Positions 24,401 through 32,406 of a DNA stretch of 48,234 nt are shown here, piece by piece (the first letter of the stretch is position 1; each line of letters starts with the position of its first letter). Below the pieces are notes generated by a model. It had not been told where the DNA came from, searched no databases, and saw only the letters and a program-made list of their open reading frames with translations. This DNA is from Peptoniphilus_A sp022767005. Lineage in GTDB: Bacteria > Bacillota > Clostridia > Tissierellales > Peptoniphilaceae. The position numbers and the translations under genes are program-made. The stretch covers positions 1 to 48,234 of the forward strand of contig NZ_JBNPOJ010000013.1 in NCBI RefSeq assembly GCF_050315115.1. Reading direction: 5' to 3'.

Positions 24401-25442
24401 ATTACTTGTACTTGGTTTTGGACTTTCAGAATCTGTTAAAAATGTAGAAAAATTACAGTTTAAAGACATTTTAAAATACGATATCTCGGTTTTATACGAC
24501 AGCAAATTTGACGAAGAATCCTATAAAAATTATAGAAAGAGTATTGAAGATAAAAATTTAGCTTACACAAAGACATATGAAGAATTATTCACCATGGATT
24601 ATGATGAGATAGACCAAAATGTAAATGTAATTGTGCCAAGTGATAATGAAAAGTTTAAAGACTATATATCTCTAAGGGATAAAGACAGTGGAGAAGAACT
24701 TGATCTTTCAAAGAGAGGTGCAATAATCACAGAAAAACTTTCTAAACTTAAAAAAATAAAAGTTGGGGACCCTTTAAAGCTTCGTGATGTATATGGAAAT
24801 GAATTTGAAGTAGAAGTTTCAGGCATCACAGAATTCTACATTGGACATAATGTCTACATGAACAAAGATTATTTTGAAAAGGTAACAGGGTCAGAATTTG
24901 TTCCAAATACAGATTTAATAAAGTTGCCAAAAAATTTTGATAAAGATAAATTTACAAAAACTACAATAGAAAATAAATCTGTTTTTAACATTGCAGATGT
25001 TGACGACATGAAGGATATATTAAACCAATTTTTATATTCAATAACAAAAGTTGAAATAATAATATTAATTGTAACGACAATTTTGGAAGTAGTAGTTCTC
25101 TATAATCTAACAAATATAAACATCGAAGAGCGAATAAGAGAAGTTTCAACTATAAAAGTTTTAGGATTTTATCCAAAAGAAACGACGGCATATATTTACA
25201 AGGAAACTTATATCCTTGCAATAATTGGAATATTAATAGGGCTTGTGGTTGGTAAAATTTTACACTACTCTGTGTTACAAATAGTTGTGCCTTTAATGTC
25301 AATGCTACCAGAAAAATTGACTGCAAAATCTTTTATACTGGCGGGAATAATAACAGTATCTGTAAACACAGTTATAATGATAATATTCCATTTTAGAATA
25401 AAAAAGATAAATGCAATAGATGCACTAAAATCAAACGAATAA
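21441..25442 (+). CDS. FtsX-like ABC permease with giant heptad-repeat extracytoplasmic domain
   Basis: A 1333-residue membrane protein. A first helix (about 18-40) is followed by a roughly 770-residue extracytoplasmic region, then membrane helices near 805-830, 855-885 and 900-925 (first FtsX core), a helix near 978-1000, a second globular extracytoplasmic domain, and a final three-helix FtsX core near 1195-1325. Within the first region, residues about 250-770 are an almost uninterrupted run of charged seven-residue units with a Gly at one fixed position (for example EGKKKLNDAKSELNSGQKEL), as in YhgE/Pip proteins. This suggests a long helical stalk reaching through the wall. It starts with GTG after AGGTG and is likely controlled by the adjacent TetR protein. 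Confidence 0.88.
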   Translation: MKARDKDNFREIKNSLPRFISILIIIFLGVFVLIGLISTGKVMRNTIDDKIKKLNQEDIKISVPIGLEDKDREIIEGEDDISELEYGYDKDVFLEGDSIVIKVLNMPYEISKPEIVEGRNIKNPDEIVLDSRMKREGKKIGDIISFQEDNDDDKDNDLKRLSYKIVGFANSLDFLEDKKGTYSERGYGKISYFAYIDDGNFSGEPTLAKLKFLGTEGLMTSDKDYVEYMDKKTREIKIDLKNRPKERFISIQNEISGKINDAEDKISDTEEKLTDAKDKLVKGREDLNKGKEDYKEGLDKYNKEKTDAESEISKNRNKLYKASVEINDGERKLIDGYEKLSEGKKKLNDAKSELNSGQKELVEGKEKYQKGLGEAEASEKALKQGEDQLIEGRKKLDDGWQKIEESKAKLSEGIKKYEDGEKEYDSGKLQLDAGKAKLVKEMGASSYEDAVEKIYAIDKILDSTEEILSKLPTIEDEIASTKEQINQVDAGISKIDDEIANINLKLQDPNLSEDEKAKLSAEFAGLNAQKSRLQKNKDDLSKKLEFLNNSKKEIDNALEEINKKVPGGISGNLNDLKAKVKEGKAGIQQIDENEKKLVSARATLDASKKQIEEGKEQLEEGIAEAEKGEEEFAKNKEEIEKNKKKLQDAKLELAKAKNKLDESEEKLNKGNADYESGKRELDEKESEYLEGREKLSRAKEKYLSGTDELKRGEEKLDKELKSGKNKLDDAKGKLYKAEKDLKKGESEYNDKSKEAEGKISDARGKIADGRKYLSLIKQPRYRITPRHLSGDINTYIDYAKRVDGLSFIFPIFFFAIALLVCFTTMTRMVDENRVVIGTYKALGYANREIGRKFFLYGSLASIIGGTLGAISGSYILTYIIGNAYSTKTIFENHLIINVFPLRIIFAIAIGFLFTTVAAIITVNKNLEEKTAYLLRSKAPSKGNRILIERIPFIWNNLSFLSKVTARNLFLSKKRMFMTVVGVMGCAALLVLGFGLSESVKNVEKLQFKDILKYDISVLYDSKFDEESYKNYRKSIEDKNLAYTKTYEELFTMDYDEIDQNVNVIVPSDNEKFKDYISLRDKDSGEELDLSKRGAIITEKLSKLKKIKVGDPLKLRDVYGNEFEVEVSGITEFYIGHNVYMNKDYFEKVTGSEFVPNTDLIKLPKNFDKDKFTKTTIENKSVFNIADVDDMKDILNQFLYSITKVEIIILIVTTILEVVVLYNLTNINIEERIREVSTIKVLGFYPKETTAYIYKETYILAIIGILIGLVVGKILHYSVLQIVVPLMSMLPEKLTAKSFILAGIITVSVNTVIMIIFHFRIKKINAIDALKSNE

Positions 25443-25446
25443 GAGG

Positions 25447-25473
25447 ACCGAAGTTTAAAGACTTCGGTTTTTT
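25447..25473. terminator. Shared terminator between the exporter and LysR genes
   Basis: ACCGAAGT (25447-25454) pairs with ACTTCGGT (25461-25468), followed by six Ts. It sits directly after the permease stop and directly before the LysR stop, between convergent genes. Confidence 0.9.
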
Positions 25474-26437
25474 ATTTTTCAAAAAGATAATCATGTAGAT
25501 TTATGTTTTTTATATTATTAAAATGCTCTATTATTAATGACTGAAAAAATCTTGAATAGGAATTCATATACCTTTCTTTTTGGGTTATCAGTGAAATTGG
25601 TCTACGTACTGCAACTCCATTATGAAATAATGGAAATATATTCATATCGCTTGTTACATCTTCTTTTAAACAAATAAGTGTTGCATGGCTCACAAAGCAA
25701 GCTGATAAAGATTTCGAGCAAAAAGGCAAAATAAGTTGAGAATAGGTACTAGAAAAGTTTATTTTAGGTTCTAAGTTTTTTTCAATGAAGAAGCTTTCTA
25801 TTCTATTCCCCAATCTATTTGACAGCATTGAAAAAGGAAGTAATTTAAAATCTTCAACATATGCTCCATTTTTTGATTTTTCTTTTATTTTTTCAAAATC
25901 ATTTGGATAATATTCTTTTAATAACTTATCGGTAACACATAGGTATATTTGATCATCCATTAGCTTCAAGGATTTAATTTTTAGTCCAGGTCTTTCACTT
26001 ATTACTATTGCAAAATCCAGCTCGTTGTTAACTATTAAAGGTTCTAAATTTTTTGAAATATCATCTATATAATTTATTTGAACATTAGGGTATTTTTGTG
26101 TAAACACCGGAAATATTTTTGGAAGAGATATTGTAGCTCTTGATATGCTGGCACCGAATTTTAAAGAGCCAGATAAATCTTCGTTAATATCTGAAAACAT
26201 ATCTTCAAGATCTCTATTCTTTATTAATAATTCTTTCGCAAATGCTAAAAGTTTTTCTCCAGCGTAAGTTAGAGTAACTTTTGGTTTTCTATTAATAAGC
26301 TTTATATTGTAATAACTTTCAAGAGATTTTATATTATTACTCAAGGTTTGTTGAGAAATAAACAACCTCTCAGAAGTTTTAGTAAAGTGCAAATCTTTAG
26401 ATAATTCTACAAAATAGTATAAACTTAAAAAATTCAT
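25472..26437 (-). CDS. LysR-family regulator
   Basis: A 321-residue activator with an N-terminal helix-turn-helix (SKDLHFTKTSERLFISQQTL then SNNIKSLE) and a periplasmic-binding-protein-like effector domain (about 90-300). It is divergent from the six-gene uptake and degradation operon, the classical layout for a LysR activator that senses the substrate or an intermediate. A GTG further upstream lies in the GGAGG ribosome site, so the ATG at 26437 is used. Confidence 0.9.
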   Translation of the reverse strand: MNFLSLYYFVELSKDLHFTKTSERLFISQQTLSNNIKSLESYYNIKLINRKPKVTLTYAGEKLLAFAKELLIKNRDLEDMFSDINEDLSGSLKFGASISRATISLPKIFPVFTQKYPNVQINYIDDISKNLEPLIVNNELDFAIVISERPGLKIKSLKLMDDQIYLCVTDKLLKEYYPNDFEKIKEKSKNGAYVEDFKLLPFSMLSNRLGNRIESFFIEKNLEPKINFSSTYSQLILPFCSKSLSACFVSHATLICLKEDVTSDMNIFPLFHNGVAVRRPISLITQKERYMNSYSRFFQSLIIEHFNNIKNINLHDYLFEK

Positions 26438-26484
26438 AATTACCTCCACAAGATAAACTTGTCAAAAAATGAAAAAAATCAAAA

Positions 26485-26513
26485 TTGTCTTTAACATAGG
26501 TAAATGTTATCAT
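26485..26513 (+). promoter_or_regulatory. Operon promoter with a LysR-type palindrome
   Basis: TTGTCT (26485-26490) and TATCAT (26508-26513) are 17 bp apart. AACAT (26493-26497) and ATGTT (26504-26508) with a 6-bp centre form an inverted repeat of LysR-box size inside the spacer. Confidence 0.55.
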
Positions 26514-26549
26514 AAATTTAAAGAAAAAACAATTGGAGGAAGATAAAGT

Positions 26550-27428
26550 ATGAATGTTGGATTTGCTGGATTTGGCGAAGCATCTTATAGTTTGGCTAAA
26601 GGATTTATTAGTGAAGGGCTAAATAATATAAAAGCCTATGATGTTAATGTTTTCAATGACGAATATAATTCATTAATAAAAAAGAGAGCTGAAGAATTAA
26701 AAATTGAAGTAACGGATTCATATGAAGGGTTTTTTGATGATATAGATTATGTATTTGTTGCTGTTCCTGCTTTCGTAGCCTTAGACGTTTGTAAAGTAAT
26801 AAGTAATTACATAAAAGAAAGTTGTTTATACGTTGATGTTAGTGCAAGTTCACCAGCAATAAAAAGTGAATGTAAAAAAATTTTAGAGAAAAACAATGTA
26901 CATTATTTAGACGCATCTATGTTAGGATCATTACCAAAATTAAAACATAAAGTACCATTTTATGTTAGTGGTAAAAAAGCAAAAAAATTTATTGATGATT
27001 TTAAAAAATATGGGATGAATATTACTTATGTTAACGAACAGCCTGGTTCTGCAACTTCAATCAAATTGATAAGAAGTATATTTATGAAAGGATTATCTGC
27101 ATTAATGACTGAATTAGTTATGGCTTCTGACAGTTATGATGTTTCAAAATATGTTCTAAATTCAATCAGTGACAGTATGGATGGAACAAGTTTTATTAGT
27201 CATTTAAATAGATTAGTAACGGGTTCAGCAATTCATGCTAAAAGGCGTGCTTTTGAATTAGGTGGAAGTATAGAAATGCTAGAAGAAAAAAATCTAAATT
27301 CATTAATGAGCGAGGCAACCAAGAAAAAACTTGAAATTTTAGCTGCCTATGATTTTTCAAAGGTTGCTGAAAAAGATAAAAAGACTTGGATTGATGTAGT
27401 AAACGTTTTAAAGGAGGAAAACAAATAA
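26550..27428 (+). CDS. Beta-hydroxyacid dehydrogenase-like protein with DUF1932 C-terminus
   Basis: A 292-residue NAD(P)-dependent dehydrogenase of the 6-phosphogluconate/3-hydroxyisobutyrate dehydrogenase superfamily. The Rossmann motif GFAGFGEASYSLAKGF opens the protein, DVSASSP is the substrate-side motif, and the catalytic Lys region is SATSIKLIRSIFMKGLSAL. The C-terminal half fits DUF1932. The substrate is unknown; the operon implies a hydroxy-acid made from an imported carboxylate. It follows a strong GGAGGAAG site and is the first gene of the operon, 2 bp before the aldolase gene. Confidence 0.8.
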   Translation: MNVGFAGFGEASYSLAKGFISEGLNNIKAYDVNVFNDEYNSLIKKRAEELKIEVTDSYEGFFDDIDYVFVAVPAFVALDVCKVISNYIKESCLYVDVSASSPAIKSECKKILEKNNVHYLDASMLGSLPKLKHKVPFYVSGKKAKKFIDDFKKYGMNITYVNEQPGSATSIKLIRSIFMKGLSALMTELVMASDSYDVSKYVLNSISDSMDGTSFISHLNRLVTGSAIHAKRRAFELGGSIEMLEEKNLNSLMSEATKKKLEILAAYDFSKVAEKDKKTWIDVVNVLKEENK

Positions 27429-27429
27429 A

Positions 27430-28131
27430 ATGTCAGTAGGAAAGAGAATTTTTTTAAAAAGAAATTTGCCAGATAAAGAATTAATTGAAGAATTTAAAAA
27501 AATCCCAGCATCTAATACTGGAGATGTAATGGGAAGAAATTCTGCAATGAACCCAAGAATTAAGTTAGTTAGTAGTCCTAAGGCGCAGATGATGTGTGGA
27601 CCAGCATTAACAGTTAAATGTAGAGCAGGAGATAATTTAGCACTTCACGCAGCACTAAATATTTGTGAAGAAGGAGATGTACTTGTTGTTTCTAATGAAG
27701 AAGATAATACCAGAGCATTAATGGGAGAAGTTATGATGGCATATCTCTACGAGATAAAAAAGGTTGCAGGAATAGTTTTAGATGGTCCAATAAGAGATAT
27801 TGATGAAATTGGTCACTGGGATTTTCCAGTATACTGTACAGGAACAACACCAGGAGGACCTTATAAAGAAGGACCAGGAGAAATAAATGTTCCAATCTCT
27901 TGTGGCGGTATTTCAGTAAATCCAGGAGATATAATTCTAGCCGATCCAGATGGAGTAGTTGTAATTCCTAAAAATGATGCGGAGTTTATTCTTGAAGATG
28001 CAAAGGAATTTAAAGCAAAAGATGAAATAAAATTAGTAAAGACTAGAAATCATGATATTAATAGAGATTGGGTGGATAAATTACTTGATGATAAAGAGTT
28101 TGAAATCATAAAAGACGTTTATAGTTTTTAA
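27430..28131 (+). CDS. RraA-like class II pyruvate aldolase family protein
   Basis: A 233-residue member of the RraA/HMG aldolase family. Its enzymes split 4-hydroxy-4-methyl-2-oxoglutarate or 4-carboxy-4-hydroxy-2-oxoadipate into pyruvate and a keto acid. Motifs: NTGDVMGR near residue 29, CGPALTV near 57, GEVM near 98, DGPIRD with the metal-binding Asp near 120, and the PGDIILADPDGVVVIP segment. The RNase-E-inhibitor role of E. coli RraA is unlikely here because the neighbours are a catabolic dehydrogenase and a carboxylate transporter. Confidence 0.82.
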   Translation: MSVGKRIFLKRNLPDKELIEEFKKIPASNTGDVMGRNSAMNPRIKLVSSPKAQMMCGPALTVKCRAGDNLALHAALNICEEGDVLVVSNEEDNTRALMGEVMMAYLYEIKKVAGIVLDGPIRDIDEIGHWDFPVYCTGTTPGGPYKEGPGEINVPISCGGISVNPGDIILADPDGVVVIPKNDAEFILEDAKEFKAKDEIKLVKTRNHDINRDWVDKLLDDKEFEIIKDVYSF

Positions 28132-28158
28132 ATAAATTTACATGATTAGGAGAATAAA

Positions 28159-29154
28159 ATGTTAAATATTAAAAAGTCAAAAATTAAATCATTAGCCTGT
28201 TTGTTACTAGCTCCTTTACTTTTTACAGCTTGTAGTAGTGGAGGAAAAACAAAAGATGTTCAAGGCAAGGTTGGTAGTGATTATCCTAATAAACCAATAA
28301 CAATGATAGTGCCATATTCAGCAGGTGGATCTTCTGATATAGGAACTAGAATGATGGCAAAAAGATTAGAAAAAGAACTTGGACAAACTATTGTTGTTGA
28401 AAATTATTCAGGGGCAGGTGGGTATGTAGGATGGAATAAATTATTAAAAGCAAAACCAGATGGATATACATTATCAATGATGGCACTTCCATATATTTCT
28501 GGATATTTAAATCCCGATAATAAAAAAGATGTTTCATTAGATGATATTACTCCATTAGTAAACCACGTTTGGGATACTACAGCGTGGGCAGTTAATAAAG
28601 ATTCTAAATTTAAAGATTTAAATTCACTTTTAGAATATGTTAAGTCACATCCAGGCGAAGTTAAAGTAGGAACATCAGGAGCTTATACACAACATCATAT
28701 TGCATTAATCGAACTTGAAAAACTTGGATATAAAATGGAAGCGGTACACACTGGCGGATTATCAGATTCTATATCAATGGCATTAGGAGGACATATTGAT
28801 GTAGTATCAATGGGAGCTGGAGATGTAAAAAAACAAGTCGATGAAGGAGCGATGATACCATTAGCAGTTTTAGATAACGAAAAGTCGGAATATTTACCTG
28901 ATGTTCCAACATTTAAGGAAGCATCTGGATTAGATATTAAAGCTTATGCTGCAAGAGGTTATGCAGGTCCTAAAGGAATGCCAGAGGATATAGTGAAAAA
29001 ATTAGATGATGCATTTGAAAAAATAATTAATGATCCAGAACATGTTAAGGAAATGAAAGATCTTGGTCTTTCTGTTAAATACATGGATCATGAAGAATAT
29101 ATTAACTTTTTGAAAGATGTGGAAAAACAATATAAAGAAACTTTAGGGTGGTAA
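28159..29154 (+). CDS. tctC: Tripartite tricarboxylate transporter binding lipoprotein (TctC/Bug family)
   Basis: Extracytoplasmic solute receptor of a TTT system. The signal peptide ends in LFTAC with the lipidated Cys25. The mature protein begins with the family segment YPNKPITMIVPYSAGGSSDI and continues with GAGGYVGWNKLLKAKPDGYT, both strongly diagnostic. These receptors bind carboxylates such as citrate, tartrate or aromatic acids; the ligand cannot be read from sequence. Bug-type receptors are abundant in proteobacteria and less frequent in Firmicutes. Confidence 0.92.
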   Translation: MLNIKKSKIKSLACLLLAPLLFTACSSGGKTKDVQGKVGSDYPNKPITMIVPYSAGGSSDIGTRMMAKRLEKELGQTIVVENYSGAGGYVGWNKLLKAKPDGYTLSMMALPYISGYLNPDNKKDVSLDDITPLVNHVWDTTAWAVNKDSKFKDLNSLLEYVKSHPGEVKVGTSGAYTQHHIALIELEKLGYKMEAVHTGGLSDSISMALGGHIDVVSMGAGDVKKQVDEGAMIPLAVLDNEKSEYLPDVPTFKEASGLDIKAYAARGYAGPKGMPEDIVKKLDDAFEKIINDPEHVKEMKDLGLSVKYMDHEEYINFLKDVEKQYKETLGW

Positions 29155-29155
29155 A

Positions 29156-29593
29156 ATGAAAAAATATTTAAAATTAGATACCATTATATCTTTTATTTTA
29201 ATATTAATTGCTACTATATTGTTAAATATCACTAGGGAATTTCCTGAGCGATCAGCTTTATTTCCTAGACTAATATTGATTTCAATGATTATTTTTAGTG
29301 TTCTTGTTATAATAGAGTCTATTATTAAAGATACGCATATTAAAAAAATAGGAAAAGAAAAATTCAAAAACGTAGTTATAATTACCATTTTGATTATTGG
29401 ATATTATATTATTTCGAAAATTTTAGGTTTAATAATAGGGACTCTTTTATTTATATTGGTATCAACTAAATTTTTAGGGGAGAATAAATTTTTGAGAGCA
29501 TTATTAATTGGTATTGCTTTTAATGTCATGATTTATTTGGTGTTTGTAAAATTTTTAAGTGTTCCAATACCATATAGACCTATATTTATGTGA
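29156..29593 (+). CDS. tctB: TTT small membrane subunit (TctB family)
   Basis: A 145-residue protein with four hydrophobic helices (about 9-26, 36-56, 73-103 and 112-135), the usual size and layout of TctB. Sequence conservation in this family is low, so the call rests on size, topology and its place between the TctC and TctA genes. It starts one base after the TctC stop. Confidence 0.85.
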   Translation: MKKYLKLDTIISFILILIATILLNITREFPERSALFPRLILISMIIFSVLVIIESIIKDTHIKKIGKEKFKNVVIITILIIGYYIISKILGLIIGTLLFILVSTKFLGENKFLRALLIGIAFNVMIYLVFVKFLSVPIPYRPIFM

Positions 29594-29606
29594 AAGGAGA
29601 TGAACT

Positions 29607-31085
29607 ATGAGTTTGTTAACTGTAATGATGTCAATTTTCTCATTTAAAAATATGCTGATTATGTGCGGTGGTATTTTAATAGGGATTATAGGTGGAGCAT
29701 TACCTGGAATAAGTTCAACTATGTGTGTTTCTTTATTGCTACCATTCACTTTTGCAATGAGTCCAGAAACTGGAATATTAATGCTAATGGCAATTTACAC
29801 TTCAGCAGTTTATGGCGGTAGTATATCTGCAATATTGATTAATACTCCAGGTACGGGATCATCTGCTGCAACAGCATTAGATGGCTATCCTTTAACGAGT
29901 CAAGGTAGAGGTGGACAGGCATTAAGAATCTCTACATTAGCATCTGCAATAGGTGGAGTTGTAAGTGGTATAGCATTATTAATTTTAGCTCCGCCACTTT
30001 CACAAATATCTTTACTATTTGGTCCAAGTGAGTATATGCTGTTAGCTATAATAGGTCTTACGGCTGTTGTTACTTTAGCAGCAGATTCAGTTTTAAAAGG
30101 CATATTATCGGCTATATTTGGATTATTGTTGACTACTGTTGGTGTAGATTTTTCCATAGGATATCCTAGATTTACTTTTGGAATATTAGAACTCGATTCA
30201 GGGATATCTTTTATCCCAGCCTTAATTGGATTGTTTGCTCTTTCAGAAGTTTTAAAATTATGCGAAAATCCAAAAGAAAAAGGAGCAAGTGTTGCTGATT
30301 TTGAAGCTGACAGAATATTCCCTAATAGAGAAGACACAAAGGGACTATGGGGAACTATAAGTAGAAGTTCAATAATAGGTGTAATAATAGGAATACTTCC
30401 TGGTGCAGGTGCTGAAATTGGATCTTGGATTTCCTATAATACAGCAAAATCTTTATCAAAAGAGAAGGAAAAATTTGGCAAAGGAAGTTTAGAAGGGGTA
30501 GCGGCTTCTGAGACAGCTAACAATGCTGTTACTGGTGGAGCTTTAATTCCTTTGTTGACACTTGGAATTCCCGGAAGTTCAGTAGCTGCTGTCATATTAG
30601 GTGGATTATTAATTCATGGGCTTGTTCCTGGAAGAGAACTTTTTACAACTCATGCTCAAATGACTTATACAGTAATAATTGGATTTATTATAGCAAATAT
30701 TTTAGTTGGATTATTTGGACTTGTATTAGTCAAACCATTTTCTCAAGTAGCAAAATTACCTAAAAAATATTTAACACCAATGATAGTTATATTCTGTTTT
30801 GTAGGATCATTTGCTTTAAATAATAGTATGTTTGACATTGTCATAATGATAATATTTGGAGTTTTAGGATATATAATACAAAAAGCAGGATTTCATCCAG
30901 CTCCAATTGTGTTAGCAATGGTATTAGGAGAGATGCTTGAATCTAGATATTTACAAACTTTCACAGTAAGTAACGGGAATGTACTGTCTTACATGTTTAG
31001 TAGACCTATTAGTATAGTCTTAATAGTAATAGCTATTATATTTCTAATTTCACCAATATTTTTTAAGAATGTAGAGCAGGGTTAA
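29607..31085 (+). CDS. tctA: TTT large membrane subunit (TctA family)
   Basis: A 492-residue permease with about 11-12 helices. The signature region GALPGISSTMCVSLLLPFTF near the N-terminus, INTPGTGSSAATALDGYPL, the second-half repeat GILPGAGAEIGSWISY and the LGIPGSSVAAVILGGLLIHG stretch identify TctA. It forms the sodium- or proton-driven channel with TctB. A strong AAAGGAG site precedes it, 13 bp after the TctB gene. Confidence 0.93.
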   Translation: MSLLTVMMSIFSFKNMLIMCGGILIGIIGGALPGISSTMCVSLLLPFTFAMSPETGILMLMAIYTSAVYGGSISAILINTPGTGSSAATALDGYPLTSQGRGGQALRISTLASAIGGVVSGIALLILAPPLSQISLLFGPSEYMLLAIIGLTAVVTLAADSVLKGILSAIFGLLLTTVGVDFSIGYPRFTFGILELDSGISFIPALIGLFALSEVLKLCENPKEKGASVADFEADRIFPNREDTKGLWGTISRSSIIGVIIGILPGAGAEIGSWISYNTAKSLSKEKEKFGKGSLEGVAASETANNAVTGGALIPLLTLGIPGSSVAAVILGGLLIHGLVPGRELFTTHAQMTYTVIIGFIIANILVGLFGLVLVKPFSQVAKLPKKYLTPMIVIFCFVGSFALNNSMFDIVIMIIFGVLGYIIQKAGFHPAPIVLAMVLGEMLESRYLQTFTVSNGNVLSYMFSRPISIVLIVIAIIFLISPIFFKNVEQG

Positions 31086-31087
31086 AT

Positions 31088-32218
31088 ATGGATATAAAAA
31101 TAATAAATGGAAAAATAATTGATCCAAAAAATAATATAAACACAAAAAAAGACTTATTAATCGATAATGGGAAAATTATCGATATAGGAGACTTTAAAAA
31201 TATTGAAACATTTAAAACAGTAGATGCTAAAGATTGTTATGTTGTACCTGGTTTAATTGATTATCATATACATCTCCAACCATTTTGTGAAATAGGGGTT
31301 CCTCCAGAAATTATTTGCTTTTCTTCAGGAGTTACCACAGCAGTAGATGCTGGAAGCAGTGGTTGCTCAAACTATGAGTCTTATAGACCTGCCATAGAAG
31401 CAAGTAATGTTAGAATTAAAGCCTATCTAAATGTTTGTTCTGGCGGAATGGTAACAAGTAGCTATGGGGAAAACATAGATCCTAGTAAATTTAATGAGAA
31501 AAAGATTGTAAAATTATTTGAAAAATATAATGAGGATCTTGTTGCTTTAAAAATTAGATTAGATAAAAGCCTTGTGCAAAACATGGGAATGGAACCTTTA
31601 AAAGCTGCAAAAAGAATTTCTGAAAAAATAGGGAAAAGACTTGTTGTTCATACGACTAATTCACCAATGAGTCAAATTGAAATAGCAAATGAACTAGGAA
31701 AAGGTGATGTTTTTACACATATGTATCATGATTTTGGAAACACAATTATTAATAATAAAGGTAAAATTTTTAAAGAAATCATTGATGCAAGGAAAAGAGG
31801 AGTAATATTTGATGCTGCAAATGCTCGTTTTCATTTTTCATTCAAAATAGCAAATAAAGCTTTCGAAAATAATTTTTTACCTGATATTATAAGTACGGAC
31901 TTGACCAAAAAGAGTATTTATAAAAAGCCCCAAATTTTTAATATGATGTTTCTAATTTCTAAGTATTTAAACATGGGACTAAGCATGAGTGAAATAATTG
32001 AAAAATCGTCATACAATCCAGCTAAATTAATAAATATGGATGATAAAATAGGCAGTATTAGCAAAGGTTATTGTGCTGATATTGCTATAATAAAGGAAAT
32101 TGATAAAGATGTTATTTATGAGGATTGGTCAGGTGGAAAGCTTAAAGGAAAAAAACTTTTAAAAAATATGATGACAATAAGAGAAGGAGAAATAGTTTTT
32201 CAAGACATTGAATTTTAA
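31088..32218 (+). CDS. Metal-dependent amidohydrolase/deacetylase
   Basis: A 376-residue TIM-barrel hydrolase of the dihydroorotase-like amidohydrolase superfamily, closest in style to the EF_0837/AHA_3915 deacetylase group. Visible metal ligands are HxH in DYHIHL (His60, His62), a Lys in ALKIRL that could be carboxylated, His in VVHTTN and FTHMYHD, and Asp in ISTDLT. The N- and C-terminal beta-sandwich pieces (KIINGKIIDPKNN; GSISKGYCADIAII) are typical. As the last gene of the TTT operon it probably removes an amide or acyl group from the imported compound or opens a ring. Confidence 0.85.
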   Translation: MDIKIINGKIIDPKNNINTKKDLLIDNGKIIDIGDFKNIETFKTVDAKDCYVVPGLIDYHIHLQPFCEIGVPPEIICFSSGVTTAVDAGSSGCSNYESYRPAIEASNVRIKAYLNVCSGGMVTSSYGENIDPSKFNEKKIVKLFEKYNEDLVALKIRLDKSLVQNMGMEPLKAAKRISEKIGKRLVVHTTNSPMSQIEIANELGKGDVFTHMYHDFGNTIINNKGKIFKEIIDARKRGVIFDAANARFHFSFKIANKAFENNFLPDIISTDLTKKSIYKKPQIFNMMFLISKYLNMGLSMSEIIEKSSYNPAKLINMDDKIGSISKGYCADIAIIKEIDKDVIYEDWSGGKLKGKKLLKNMMTIREGEIVFQDIEF

Positions 32219-32246
32219 TAGAATTTTCATAAAATAAATCTTTCAT

Positions 32247-32336
32247 AAAAAAGTACAAGAATAGAACTAAGATAACCACGCAAAGTTGGACATAAATAAC
32301 AATTTGGGAGGTTAGTTCAACATCTTGTGCTTTTTG
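32247..32336 (+). ncRNA. Unidentified structured RNA or elaborate terminator upstream of the GcvT-like gene
   Basis: GTACAAGA (32253-32260) pairs with TCTTGTGC (32323-32330), extended by A/T pairs. Inside, after a small internal loop, GAACTAA (32264-32270) pairs with TTAGTTC (32312-32318). The 41-base apical region contains CCACGCAAAG and TTTGGGAGG and can form CAAA/TTTG with GTT/AAC. The outer stem runs straight into a T-run. It may end the TTT operon, regulate the GcvT-like gene, or both. It does not match the c-di-GMP-I, glycine or THF riboswitch consensus as I know them. Confidence 0.55.
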
Positions 32337-32406
32337 TTTTTAAAAAAATTTTGAGGGTATATTAGGGATGAAGACTATTGTTATAAAGTGTTAAAGGAAT
32401 GATATT

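Noticed and set aside
32264..32318. c-di-GMP-I riboswitch, prompted by ACGCAAAG
   Set aside because: The GGCAAACC element and the helix order of that class are missing; only one short motif is shared.
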